Below, piece by piece: positions 17,139 through 26,165 of a DNA stretch of 64,000 bases. Numbering within the stretch: position 1 is the stretch's first letter; the number at the start of each line of letters is the position of its first letter. The notes beneath the pieces are model-generated. The model saw only the letters and a list, made by a program, of their open reading frames with translations. It was not told where the DNA came from and made no database searches. The stretch covers positions 1 through 64,000 of the forward strand of contig DILB01000023.1 in the NCBI GenBank assembly GCA_002424815.1. Reading direction: 5' to 3'. Made by a program: the position numbers and the translations under genes. The stretch is from Caryophanales bacterium UBA5603. GTDB taxonomy: Bacteria > Bacillota_I > Bacilli_A > Izemoplasmatales > Hujiaoplasmataceae.

Positions 17139-19388
17139 TTATTTGTAATCACAATGATATTGGTTTTCGATTGTCACCAAATCATTGAAAATACCTAAAG
17201 TAATGGGTAGATCAGCGGTAATATGAAGTTTGTCATCCACTGTAAAAGTCACTTGATTGCCATGATACATAATTTGAATGGAGTATCCAGGAAGTCCAGT
17301 GGGTCGAATCGGTCGAACGGTTAATCCGTTTTCATGTATTCTTAATCCCAGCAACCCAAACACCATTGCTAAATAAGTTCCGCCTAAATTGGCGATATGA
17401 AGCCCGTGATTAGTATTTCCGTGTGTATTCTCAAAATCAATTTTAAAGACTTCAAGCAAGTAATCAAAAGCAATGTCTTTTTCTCCGATTCGCGAAGCGA
17501 CAATTGAATGAATACATTTGGATAAACTTGAATCATGGGTTGTTAAAGGTAAATAATATTTAAAGTTTTTGCGAATGATTCTTTCATCTTCATAATCCAA
17601 AAGAAACATTGAAAGCAAGACATCCGCTTGTTTAAGAATTTGATGTTTGTAAATAAATAGTGGATGATAATGTAATAACATTGGAAACTTATCTGGAGGT
17701 AATTTTTTTAAATCCAGCTTTGCTTTTTGCATAAAGCTTGCATCTTGAGCCGTAATTCCGGTTTTTTTATCTGTTAAAATCGTCATTGCTTTCGCGGCTT
17801 TCGCAAAAGCATCAATTTCATTTTCGCTGATGGCTATTTTTTTAATAACCGAAGACAATTGACTTTTGTTTTCTGTATAAAACTTGTTTATGTAATTTAA
17901 ATGATATTGCGCCATGGAATTCGTGTAATAATTATCATCGACTAAAGTCGTATATTCATCAGGGCCCGTGACGCCATTTAAATGAAATGAGCCTTCATAA
18001 AAATGACCAGAATGATAAATAAATCTTCCCGTTTCCACTAACATCTCAAAACCAATATCAATCATGAACTGATAATCATTTGAAACATGATAATATTGAA
18101 TGATAGCATAAGCTAAATCTGAATTGATGTGAAGTTGAGCGCTTCCGGCAAGAAAATAGGGGGAAGCTTCATTGCCATTAATCGTTCGCCAAGGAATTTT
18201 AACACCTTTGTCAATTCCTAGTTTCATCGCTTCTTCTTTTGCTTCAGGAAAACGCAAATAACGATTCATTAACAACACTTTTGCTTTCTCCGGACATGTT
18301 AGTGTAAAAAATGGAATCATATAGATTTCGGTATCCCAAAAATAATGACCTTCATATCCCTCACCCGTTAACCCTTTTGCGCCGATATTAAATCGTGCAT
18401 TCTCAGTCGCCGAAGCATTGAGTTGATAGATAGCGTATTGAAGCATACTATTGAGTAAATCGTCACCATTAATGGTTGCTAAAGCATTTCGCCAAAATCG
18501 CCACATATGATCTATTTGAGTTTGCAGATGATAATCATAATCATGGCGTTTAACAGATTTTAAAATTGTCCGATTTGAATCCATGACATCATGATAGAGC
18601 ATCGAAGTGGTATAAACGACGTATTTAACAAGACTAATACTCTTTTTTGGTACAACATTCGTTTCATAAATACCTTGAACACCCGAGTGGGAACGTCGAT
18701 AAAGGAACGGTTGCGAGTGTGTCATACCAGCTGCCATCGAGAGGTGACCATGAGATGTAATGCAATTAACATAAGCAAAATCTTCTTCAACAAAAGATTC
18801 TTTTAGAATCAGTTCATCCTCTAAAGAGCTCCGAATTCTAGGATCTAAAGCATCCGTTGAAGTCGACAGTGGTAAACGAAGATATGATGAAATCTTTAAA
18901 GGACCCGTATAGTCCGGTGAAGTGATAGAAACTTTGATAACTAATAGCTCTTTTGTCTCAAAAGAAGCAAATTTCTCTTCTCGAATTACAAAATGAAATC
19001 CTTCTCGGGTTTTATAGGTGGCTTCTCTAATTGTGAATCCTTTTTCTAAATCAAATTCACGCTGTAAATCAATGAGTTCACAAGACTCACTATTTATCAA
19101 GGTACTACGGACTTCAAAATCAATGGATTGTCCGTCAATAACATTAATAATTTTTTGACCTGTCTGCGGAAAACATGGAGAATTTTCTTCGTAAGAATAA
19201 TCATAAATTCCATAAAAACCATTAATTAAAGTTTGTTTGGGGCTTAACGCTGAATATCCTTCAACGAAATTACCCCTTACACCAAGATAACCATTTTGTA
19301 CGGCAAAAATCGATTCGTCGACCAATAAATCAGGCATGTTGGTACGATTGTTACGGATTATTTTTCTCATGATATCCATCTTTGACAT
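17139..19388 (-). CDS. GH65 disaccharide phosphorylase (maltose/kojibiose/trehalose phosphorylase family)
   Basis: The 749-residue protein has the full GH65 layout: an N-terminal beta-sandwich (DESIFAVQNGYLGVRGNF near residue 25), a helical linker, an alpha/alpha-barrel and a short C-terminal beta domain. GLTGEGYEGHYFWDTE (about residues 325-340) and VTGPDEYT (catalytic Glu near residue 474) are diagnostic. The enzyme would split an alpha-linked glucoside with phosphate to beta-glucose 1-phosphate in the cytoplasm. Linkage specificity cannot be read from these motifs; maltose, kojibiose, nigerose, trehalose and glucosylglycerol are all possible. The start codon lies 3 bases after the permease stop with little sign of its own ribosome site, so translation is probably coupled. 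No beta-phosphoglucomutase gene, a usual partner, is nearby. Confidence 0.9.
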   Translation of the reverse strand: MSKMDIMRKIIRNNRTNMPDLLVDESIFAVQNGYLGVRGNFVEGYSALSPKQTLINGFYGIYDYSYEENSPCFPQTGQKIINVIDGQSIDFEVRSTLINSESCELIDLQREFDLEKGFTIREATYKTREGFHFVIREEKFASFETKELLVIKVSITSPDYTGPLKISSYLRLPLSTSTDALDPRIRSSLEDELILKESFVEEDFAYVNCITSHGHLSMAAGMTHSQPFLYRRSHSGVQGIYETNVVPKKSISLVKYVVYTTSMLYHDVMDSNRTILKSVKRHDYDYHLQTQIDHMWRFWRNALATINGDDLLNSMLQYAIYQLNASATENARFNIGAKGLTGEGYEGHYFWDTEIYMIPFFTLTCPEKAKVLLMNRYLRFPEAKEEAMKLGIDKGVKIPWRTINGNEASPYFLAGSAQLHINSDLAYAIIQYYHVSNDYQFMIDIGFEMLVETGRFIYHSGHFYEGSFHLNGVTGPDEYTTLVDDNYYTNSMAQYHLNYINKFYTENKSQLSSVIKKIAISENEIDAFAKAAKAMTILTDKKTGITAQDASFMQKAKLDLKKLPPDKFPMLLHYHPLFIYKHQILKQADVLLSMFLLDYEDERIIRKNFKYYLPLTTHDSSLSKCIHSIVASRIGEKDIAFDYLLEVFKIDFENTHGNTNHGLHIANLGGTYLAMVFGLLGLRIHENGLTVRPIRPTGLPGYSIQIMYHGNQVTFTVDDKLHITADLPITLGIFNDLVTIENQYHCDYK

Positions 19389-19391
19389 CCG

Positions 19392-20249
19392 CTATTTAAT
19401 CGCGCCGGATGTCATTCCTTTAATAATATGTTTCTGGGCAAATAAGAAGAGCACGATGACAGGAAGGGCAGCTAAGACAACGCTTGTCAAGATTAAATCC
19501 CATTGACGTACATAACTACCTGCCAAATTAGCAACAGCTAATGGTAAGGTTCTAACTTTACCATTCATACCGATAATTAGAACGGGTAATAGATAGTCGT
19601 TCCAAATCCATAATCCGTTTAGAACTAACAAAGTTACAAAAATCGGTTTTAAAATAGGAAGTATTATTCGGAAAAACATTTGGATTTTTGTGCATCCATC
19701 AATGGTTGCGGCTTCTTCAATATCGATTGGAATCGATTTCATGAACCCATGAAACATGAATACGCTCAATGGTGCACCAAATCCCATATATGCCAAAATA
19801 ACCCCATGGAAAGTATCTTTAAAGGGAATACCTGTCCATGACCTTAGTACTTCAAGAAAACGAACCAGTGGTAACATAACAACTTGGAAGGGAATAACCA
19901 TCCCCGCGAGGAAAAACATAAAAATAAGCGTTGAATATTTTTTCTTTGTTCTTACTAAGACCCAAGCTGCCATTCCACTCGAAATATTAATGAAGATTAA
20001 GCTAAAGGTTGTAATAAATAACGAATTAAAGAAAGATCTTCCATATCTTACACTCGGATTCGTTAAAATGTTGCGAACATTAATGTAAAACTGAGAAATA
20101 GATGAAGGCATCGCCATCGGCGCATTGATAATTTCTTGAGATGTTTTTCCAGCATTCATCAAAACAATAAAGAATGGGAAGAAAAATGCAACTAATAACA
20201 AAACGGCAATTATTTCAAGAATGAAGGTGGCTTTTCGTTCGTTTGTCAT
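19392..20249 (-). CDS. Sugar ABC transporter permease, MalG type
   Basis: The product has 285 residues and six membrane helices. The EAA loop reads IDIEEAATIDGCTKIQMFFRIILPILKP near residue 175, which docks to the ATPase. It resembles MalG/MsmG-type carbohydrate permeases of the CUT1 class. Its first codon shares a base with the stop of the MalF-type partner, so expression is coupled. Confidence 0.92.
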   Translation of the reverse strand: MTNERKATFILEIIAVLLLVAFFFPFFIVLMNAGKTSQEIINAPMAMPSSISQFYINVRNILTNPSVRYGRSFFNSLFITTFSLIFINISSGMAAWVLVRTKKKYSTLIFMFFLAGMVIPFQVVMLPLVRFLEVLRSWTGIPFKDTFHGVILAYMGFGAPLSVFMFHGFMKSIPIDIEEAATIDGCTKIQMFFRIILPILKPIFVTLLVLNGLWIWNDYLLPVLIIGMNGKVRTLPLAVANLAGSYVRQWDLILTSVVLAALPVIVLFLFAQKHIIKGMTSGAIK

Positions 20250-21370
20250 TATAATTCCACCTCTTTCTTCTTGTTATAGTAAACTTGTGTCAGCGAGATA
20301 ATTAACAAGATGATAAAGAAGATAATTGCTTTTGCTTGTCCAACACCCATTTCATAACGAACAAATGCTGAATCGTAGATATTGATGGCCATTAAGTTGA
20401 GTGACTCGACGGTTCGGTTGGGAGCCGCAAAGATATTTTGTAAGAACTGTGGTAATGTCGTTGCCGGTCCACCTTGTGTCAATGCCATGACGGTATCGTA
20501 TTGTTTAAATGATGTGACTAATGTTAAGAACATTGCAATTGTAAAAGCTTGGGCAACTAAAGGCATCGTGATGGTTCTTAATCTTTGCCAAGCATTTGCG
20601 CCATCAATTTTACTTGCTTCAATTAAATCAGTCGGAACATTTTGTAGCGCAGCGATGTAAATCATCATGATATATCCGGCATACTGCCAAGTGATGACCA
20701 CAATCAAAGCCCCCATCGCTGTATCTGGATTGGAGATGAGGCTATTTGTCAAAATACCACCGATTGAAGGAAGTGCGTTTCGGTAAATAAATTGCCAAAT
20801 GTAACCAAGTACCAATCCACCGATTAAATTAGGCATAAAGAATCCTGCCCGATATACATTGGTCAATTTTAATTTTTGCGTGACTAATAATGCTAGCAAG
20901 AAAGCCACTAAGTTAATAAAAATGATATTGAGTACTGAATAGATTGCTGTTCGGTAAAATGAATATGCAAAAGCGAAACTAGAAAAGATATTTTTATAGT
21001 TTGCGAAGCCAATAAAGATTTCATTCCCGGTGTTAAGTCCCGTCCAATTAGTGAATGAAAAATAGATACCCATTAGAAATGGAACTATGACAAACAGTAA
21101 ATAAGGCGTGATTGCGGCTAAAATGAAATATATAAAATTGCGATTTGTTTGAGCGGTTTCATTCGATCCTAAAGCACCTTTTTCTAAAGCAAGCAAGGTT
21201 CGATTATGCCCTTGATAATGATGCTTTACATCGTGTTTTTTTAAAACGATTTTCCGAAATTGTCTTACAATGCCTCTGATAGGAACGTAGATTAAAACAA
21301 GAGGAATGGAAAGCAGGAAAACCCAAATCTTAAAGAGACCGTTTAAAATTTTACTTTTTAAATTTTTCAT
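20249..21370 (-). CDS. Sugar ABC transporter permease, MalF type
   Basis: The product has 373 residues. After an unusual N-terminal extension of about 95 residues (one hydrophobic segment, then a basic stretch) there are six helices and the EAA loop DLIEASKIDGANAWQRLRTITMPL near residue 255. It is the CUT1 permease partner of the MalG-type protein. The extension, with a possible extra helix at about residues 12-32, recalls the longer MalF N-terminus of enterobacteria. Confidence 0.92.
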   Translation of the reverse strand: MKNLKSKILNGLFKIWVFLLSIPLVLIYVPIRGIVRQFRKIVLKKHDVKHHYQGHNRTLLALEKGALGSNETAQTNRNFIYFILAAITPYLLFVIVPFLMGIYFSFTNWTGLNTGNEIFIGFANYKNIFSSFAFAYSFYRTAIYSVLNIIFINLVAFLLALLVTQKLKLTNVYRAGFFMPNLIGGLVLGYIWQFIYRNALPSIGGILTNSLISNPDTAMGALIVVITWQYAGYIMMIYIAALQNVPTDLIEASKIDGANAWQRLRTITMPLVAQAFTIAMFLTLVTSFKQYDTVMALTQGGPATTLPQFLQNIFAAPNRTVESLNLMAINIYDSAFVRYEMGVGQAKAIIFFIILLIISLTQVYYNKKKEVEL

Positions 21371-21377
21371 TCACTTT

Positions 21378-22856
21378 TCACGCTCCTTTATTTTTTAACA
21401 TTGAATGCAAGATAATCATTGGGTTGGGTTTTTCACTCGTTGGGTCTAAAAAATAATGAGGAATTACAACGGAGGAATACTCTGTTTTTGAAGCCAACAA
21501 TTTTTTTATTGCGTTTGCATACTTTAAAGCTGTCGCATCCCAAGTATATGAGGTGATAACGCGTTTATAAGCTTGTTTTTGGAAATAATCATAATTGTCT
21601 AAACATTCGTGAAGACCACTTATCACTGATTGAGGGGCCAAAACATCAATAAGTATGCCATAACGTTCATCGTTTTCTAACAGGACATCACTGGGTCCAC
21701 CATATTTTGTTACAACGGCAGGAAGTCCACAAGCCATCGCTTCTATCGGAGCTAATCCGAAGGGTTCATATAAAGCCGTTAATGTGAAAATAGAATGTTG
21801 CTTTGCCATATAGCGATATAGAGAAGACAGTTCGAACTGAGAACGAATATCAATGAACATGACTTTGCCTTCTAATCGATTCACTTTGATAATATCCATT
21901 ATTTCATCAAGGATAATTTTTTCACTATCTTTAGCATGAGAATAATCTTTCAATGCATCGGGAATACCGCGAAGCGAGATTGCGACATTGGCTCTATTTT
22001 GAAGCTTTAAATCAGAAGCATAAGCTTTCATTAAACCAACATGATTTTTTTTGGGATCTAATCGACTTGCTAATAATATGAAAGGTAAATGTTGTCGATC
22101 ATCATTAATATCTCTGACTTTAATGCTTTCGATTGTTTCAAAAAAAGTGGTATCTGAAGGTTGTTCTAAATTTGAAAAAACCGTTGTGTTTGCCCCAGGA
22201 GCAGCCACGATGAATTGGTCATTTTTGTGAATGGTAATATCTTGATACAGAATGTGATGATATTGTTCGTCTCGTTCTTGGATTGTGGAGACAAAAATCA
22301 AATCAGCATAATGAATAGCGGTTCTTTCTGCGAGTATTCGTTTGGAAAAATGGTATTTGATTTCCAATTCATGCAAATCATCGGTGGATGAATATAATTT
22401 TTCGAATTTTTGTGCACCTAGACTATGTCCAGTTAGAGAATAAGGAATGTTGAGACGTTCTTTGATGATGGCACAAGCCAGTCCTCCATCACCATAATGA
22501 CCGGTTAGAAAATCAGGTATTTTGTTTTGAATCTTAAAATAATCGATGATGTTATCAGACCATTCACGAAGATGTTCCCATAATAATTCTTTTTGAAGAA
22601 ATAAGGGGCCACCACAAGGGATTCTCACAATTCTAACGTTTTCATGATTTGGATAATAATCGAAAGGTTCTTGAAATTCAGGATAGTTAGAATCTTTAAT
22701 CAATCTTGTAAAAATATCAACTTGATGACCTGATTTGCCGAGTGCAATGGCAATCTCTTTAACATAGACCAGTTGTCCTCCAAAGTCAGGATGCATGGTC
22801 CAATATGAATCTAATCTGTCAAAATTACCTTGCGGATTAAGAAATGCAATATACAT
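21378..22856 (-). CDS. Sucrose-phosphate-synthase-like GT4 glycosyltransferase
   Basis: The 492-residue GT-B enzyme is recognisable from its first residues (FLNPQGNFDRLDSYWT, then HPDFGGQLVYVKEIA). These match, from memory, the sucrose-6-phosphate synthase of Halothermothrix orenii. Other marks are GHYGDGGLA near residue 122, GHSLGAQK near 143, a basic sugar-nucleotide site LASRLDPKKNH near 262, and the E-x7-E motif EPFGLAPIEAM near 365. The family transfers glucose from UDP- or ADP-glucose to fructose 6-phosphate or a related acceptor. There is no phosphatase domain and no sucrose phosphatase gene nearby. It lies in an importer operon with a PfkB kinase and a GH65 phosphorylase, so it might act in breakdown or in making a compatible solute. 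Confidence 0.85.
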   Translation of the reverse strand: MYIAFLNPQGNFDRLDSYWTMHPDFGGQLVYVKEIAIALGKSGHQVDIFTRLIKDSNYPEFQEPFDYYPNHENVRIVRIPCGGPLFLQKELLWEHLREWSDNIIDYFKIQNKIPDFLTGHYGDGGLACAIIKERLNIPYSLTGHSLGAQKFEKLYSSTDDLHELEIKYHFSKRILAERTAIHYADLIFVSTIQERDEQYHHILYQDITIHKNDQFIVAAPGANTTVFSNLEQPSDTTFFETIESIKVRDINDDRQHLPFILLASRLDPKKNHVGLMKAYASDLKLQNRANVAISLRGIPDALKDYSHAKDSEKIILDEIMDIIKVNRLEGKVMFIDIRSQFELSSLYRYMAKQHSIFTLTALYEPFGLAPIEAMACGLPAVVTKYGGPSDVLLENDERYGILIDVLAPQSVISGLHECLDNYDYFQKQAYKRVITSYTWDATALKYANAIKKLLASKTEYSSVVIPHYFLDPTSEKPNPMIILHSMLKNKGA

Positions 22857-22868
22857 AGAAATCGCTCC

Positions 22869-23801
22869 TTAATTCAAATTTTCGACTAATTTTTCAAGGT
22901 TAGGTAATAATCCATCAGCGCCAACAACTTTTAAACAATAAGCTGAACATAGCAATCCAATCTTCATTGAATCCATTATCGATTTGTTTGATGCTAATCC
23001 CGCATAAAGTCCACTCCAAAAGGCGTCGCCTGCTCCCGTCGCATCAACAACTTCAGTGGCTTTGGAAGGTAGAGCAATGGTTTCGCCTTGAAAGCGTGCT
23101 ATCAATCCTTTTTCACCTAAAGTAATAATAATCAACGAGATACCGTAACTTTCGTAAATATCGAGGAATTCATCTACAGTGTGTTGGCCAAAAATGCGAA
23201 GCGAGTCATCATAACTAGGTTTAATAATATCAATTAAAGGCAGGATGGCTTTTATTCTTGTAATGCCACTTTTTTTATCGTCATCCAAATCCGGATGGTA
23301 ATTTGGATCAAAACCAATCATAACACCTTTATTACGGGCATCTAAAATCGATTTTAAAACCGTCTCAAATCCCGGTTCCATCGATAGAGGCCAATAAGAA
23401 AAATGTAAAATTTTACTTAAGGATAAATCGTTAATTAAATCATTTGAAAATGGAATCATATAATCTGAATAACGATAAAAACGCGGTGTGGGTGTCCCGA
23501 TGTTTTTATTCAACTCGACATAACTGGTTTTTCCGTTAGTCACATTGATTACATTCTCAATTTGCTTCTCATGTAGTTTTTTTATTAGAAAGTCTCCGAA
23601 ATCATCTGCCCCAATCGAAGCATACAATTTGACTTTCATTCCCAGATTATTTAAATTGACAGCGATGTTACCAGGGCTACCTCCGAATAAGCGATATTCC
23701 ACAGAATTGAGAGAATCTCGGATTATATCCACTAATATTTCACCAATTAAGAGAACATCAATTTTATTGTTTTTTAAGTCGAAATGTTGATCAAAAGTCA
23801 C
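22869..23801 (-). CDS. PfkB-family sugar kinase, probably fructokinase
   Basis: The 310-residue cytoplasmic kinase is of the ribokinase/PfkB family. FGGSPGNIAVNLNNLG near residue 39 is the substrate-binding start, and VVDATGAGDAFWSGLYAGL near residue 252 holds the anion hole and the catalytic Asp. The overall pattern is closest to bacterial fructokinases. The start is a GTG at 23801 with AGGTG upstream. It is the first structural gene after the operon promoter at 23874-23902. With a sucrose-phosphate-synthase-like enzyme next to it, phosphorylation of fructose to fructose 6-phosphate is the natural guess. Confidence 0.85.
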   Translation of the reverse strand: MTFDQHFDLKNNKIDVLLIGEILVDIIRDSLNSVEYRLFGGSPGNIAVNLNNLGMKVKLYASIGADDFGDFLIKKLHEKQIENVINVTNGKTSYVELNKNIGTPTPRFYRYSDYMIPFSNDLINDLSLSKILHFSYWPLSMEPGFETVLKSILDARNKGVMIGFDPNYHPDLDDDKKSGITRIKAILPLIDIIKPSYDDSLRIFGQHTVDEFLDIYESYGISLIIITLGEKGLIARFQGETIALPSKATEVVDATGAGDAFWSGLYAGLASNKSIMDSMKIGLLCSAYCLKVVGADGLLPNLEKLVENLN

Positions 23802-23820
23802 ATTTTCACCTATTTTCGCG

Positions 23821-23840
23821 CTATGGAAAGCTTTCCATAG
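23821..23840. promoter_or_regulatory. 20-bp perfect palindrome, probable LacI-type operator
   Basis: CTATGGAAAGCTTTCCATAG is its own reverse complement. It lies 20 bases before the kinase start and about 33 bases downstream of the -10 box. The inner TGGAAAGCTTTCCA has the usual LacI/GalR half-site form and is closely related to a second palindrome before the regulator gene (24959-24974). Binding here would act as a roadblock. Confidence 0.75.
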
Positions 23841-23873
23841 TGGTATAAAAAAAATAACCCTTTAATTAATTTG

Positions 23874-23902
23874 ATTATAACAAACAATGTAAGCGTTGTC
23901 AA
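23874..23902 (-). promoter_or_regulatory. Sigma-A-type promoter of the sugar operon
   Basis: On the minus strand a perfect TTGACA (23902-23897) and a perfect TATAAT (23879-23874) are separated by 17 bases. Transcription should start near 23867, giving a leader of about 65 bases that contains the palindromic operator. Confidence 0.85.
23888..23901 (+). promoter_or_regulatory. cre-like catabolite repression site over the -35 region
   Basis: TGTAAGCGTTGTCA fits every position of the Bacillus cre consensus TGWAANCGNTNWCA. It overlaps the -35 box and spacer of the operon promoter, where bound CcpA would block transcription. Confidence 0.7.
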
Positions 23903-23922
23903 CTCATTAATGTAAAAAAGGT

Positions 23923-24903
23923 TTAAGCCGTGTCACCTTTAGAGATTGTGACAGGCACAATTTGCGAAACATTAGGGATTTGCATCCGATAATTGACAAT
24001 CATTTGCCTTATTTTTATCGCTATAGCATTGGTGTCTTGATTGATAGATGTTATTTTTTTACCAAAGTTTAGGAAACTTCTGCCTCCGTCATATCCGATG
24101 ACTTTAACATTATTGGGAACATTTTTACCCATTTCTTCATAAATTTGTACAATCGAATGTGCTACCGCATCTGAAACAGTAAAAATACCATCGACATCTC
24201 GATAGTCTTTCACTAAATCTTTAATCATTTCTTTAGTCACAACATAATCGCCTAAGGGGTATTCGATGTTAATGATATCATGAAATCCATGTTGCTCTAA
24301 CGTTTCAATGAAACCAACGCGACGCTTTGATACCTCAGTCATAACATGTGAATGGATGCCTTGTGCATCATCACCAATAAACATAAATTTTTTGCATCCT
24401 TTTGAAATTAAATAATTGGCAGCTAAAACGCCACCCCCATAATTATCACTGGCAACGAAAGGAACGTTTGTAAATCTGCGGTCAAACGAAATAATTGGTA
24501 AAGATTTATCAAGATAAGACTCAACATCATTATTCGTTAAAAGAATAACAGCATCCACAATTTTATTACGAAGCATATTTAAATAGACCAATTCTTTTTC
24601 AATTTTTTCACTCGAGTTACAGAGCATGACTTTATAACCGTATTTAAAAAGTTCTTCTTCAACAGAATAAAGGAGTTCACCAAAAAAAAGATGTGTGCTA
24701 TTCGGCAATATAAATGCAACAATATCGTTTTTTTGTAAGGTCATATTTCTGGCAATTTCATTCGGCTTAAAGGATAGATCTTTTACTGCTTTTTCTATTT
24801 TTTCACGTGTTTCGGTTTTGACGTACCCTGAATTATTAATAACACGTGAAACAGTCGCAATCCCAACGCCAGCTAATTTTGCAACATCTTTGATGGTAGC
24901 CAT
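23923..24903 (-). CDS. LacI-family transcriptional regulator of the sugar operon
   Basis: The 326-residue protein has an N-terminal helix-turn-helix (ATIKDVAKLAGVGIATVSRVIN, residues 2-23) and a hinge helix near residue 50. A periplasmic-binding-protein-like effector domain follows, with FDRRF, ASDNYGGG near residue 157, and a late GYDGG. GGTGAT precedes the ATG. It is transcribed in the same direction as the operon and lies directly upstream of its promoter. Two related palindromes, one before its own gene and one in the operon leader, suggest it represses both itself and the operon. The effector is probably the imported sugar or its phosphorylated product. Confidence 0.92.
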   Translation of the reverse strand: MATIKDVAKLAGVGIATVSRVINNSGYVKTETREKIEKAVKDLSFKPNEIARNMTLQKNDIVAFILPNSTHLFFGELLYSVEEELFKYGYKVMLCNSSEKIEKELVYLNMLRNKIVDAVILLTNNDVESYLDKSLPIISFDRRFTNVPFVASDNYGGGVLAANYLISKGCKKFMFIGDDAQGIHSHVMTEVSKRRVGFIETLEQHGFHDIINIEYPLGDYVVTKEMIKDLVKDYRDVDGIFTVSDAVAHSIVQIYEEMGKNVPNNVKVIGYDGGRSFLNFGKKITSINQDTNAIAIKIRQMIVNYRMQIPNVSQIVPVTISKGDTA

Positions 24904-24923
24904 TTTATCACCAACCTAATTTT

Positions 24924-24951
24924 ATTTTATCACAATATTAAGATAGGTCAA
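24924..24951 (-). promoter_or_regulatory. Probable promoter of the lacI-type gene
   Basis: On the minus strand TTGACC (24951-24946) and TAAAAT (24929-24924) are 16 bases apart, just upstream of the regulator's ribosome site. Confidence 0.55.
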
Positions 24952-24958
24952 TCATTAT

Positions 24959-24974
24959 ATGAAAAGCTTTTCAT
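24959..24974. promoter_or_regulatory. Palindromic operator upstream of the LacI-type gene
   Basis: ATGAAAAGCTTTTCAT is a perfect 16-bp palindrome lying just upstream of the likely -35 box. It shares TGRAAAGCTTTYCA with the operator at 23821-23840, which supports autoregulation by the same protein. Confidence 0.65.
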
Positions 24975-25097
24975 AATAAAGTGATTCTAATTGTAGGTTA
25001 TCTTGAAAAATAAAAAATTCTCTAAAATATACCTAGCTTAAATTCCCATGATTAAAAGGATATTAAGTATTGCAATATTTAAGAGAATTAACATGTT

Positions 25098-26123
25098 TTA
25101 CGTCTCAATATTATTTAGAAAAGATAATAAATCCACCAGCGTCAAATTTGGATTTTCTTCCATAGGCACATGTCCTATGCCCTCATATATTATCATATCA
25201 TGATCATCGAGAGACAAGGCTGTTTGAAAAGAAAAAGCATAATCAACCGAAATCCATCGATCTTCTTCTCCCCACATGATAAGAATGGGAATATTAGCTT
25301 CTTTGATTTTAGTAAGACGAGCTTCGCCACTCAAAGAATTCTCGGCTTTGACTTCTTCAACACTGCTTAATAATGATGAACGATGGCCTTCGACACGAAG
25401 CAAATCATAATATCGATCAAGTATAACTGGATCGATAGATGAATTTGATCCATATACACCTTTGAGAATTATTTTCATCAAGACTTTTGGGGTAAATTTA
25501 CTCACAAAATTGGATACAAAAGAACTTTTAAACAAAGCGGATTCAGCAGGTCGACTTGATTCCATCGATGGAAAAACTGCATCGATTAAAATCAATCCAT
25601 TCACCGTAAATCCTGACATCTGATGATATTCGCTAGCAAACTCCCATGCAACGCCGCCCCCCATTGAATTTCCACCGATAATACATTCATTAATGAATAA
25701 ATGATCTAAGATGGCTTTCACGATAGCGGCTGACCGTCTTTGTGAAATGATATTGTCAGAGAAACCACCCGTTAATCCATGATTAGGTAAATCAATCGCA
25801 ATGATTCGATATCCCAACTGAACTAACTCGTCCATCCATGGCAAAAACGTATGTGAAGAAGAAAATGCGCCATGTAAGAGCACAATTACCGGATCATTTA
25901 AATCACCATAATCGATATAATGAACATCGATTGTGACAAGACTTTCATCTAAAGTGTCAATCGTTAATGTAATATAATTAGATTGATCGGTGAAATAAGT
26001 TTTTTCCATCGATTCTTTTGAAACATCTCGTCGAAAAGACAAGATTATAATTAAAAAGATAAGCATTAAAAAAGTTAAAAAGGTCCGAATAAATATCTTT
26101 AAAATAATCTTAAATTTCATCAT
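25098..26123 (-). CDS. Membrane-anchored alpha/beta hydrolase
   Basis: The product has 341 residues. It has one N-terminal hydrophobic helix (about residues 9-28), then an alpha/beta-hydrolase fold: VLLHGAFSSSHTF (oxyanion region), the nucleophile elbow GGNSMGGG (Ser near residue 149), the acid in WGEEDRW near 285 and the histidine in GIGHVPMEE near 315. The catalytic triad looks intact. It is probably an exported, anchored esterase or lipase-like enzyme whose substrate is unknown. No clear ribosome site precedes the ATG. It lies 42 bases after the glutathione peroxidase gene in the same direction. Confidence 0.85.
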   Translation of the reverse strand: MMKFKIILKIFIRTFLTFLMLIFLIIILSFRRDVSKESMEKTYFTDQSNYITLTIDTLDESLVTIDVHYIDYGDLNDPVIVLLHGAFSSSHTFLPWMDELVQLGYRIIAIDLPNHGLTGGFSDNIISQRRSAAIVKAILDHLFINECIIGGNSMGGGVAWEFASEYHQMSGFTVNGLILIDAVFPSMESSRPAESALFKSSFVSNFVSKFTPKVLMKIILKGVYGSNSSIDPVILDRYYDLLRVEGHRSSLLSSVEEVKAENSLSGEARLTKIKEANIPILIMWGEEDRWISVDYAFSFQTALSLDDHDMIIYEGIGHVPMEENPNLTLVDLLSFLNNIET

Positions 26124-26165
26124 TGATTGTATACACTTTCATCATATGATTTAAAATATGAAAAT

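Noticed and set aside
25020..25097. Near-palindrome around AATATTGCAATA as a strong terminator of the hydrolase gene
   Set aside because: The stem is almost all A/T with a mismatch and no proper T-run follows, so I did not list it.
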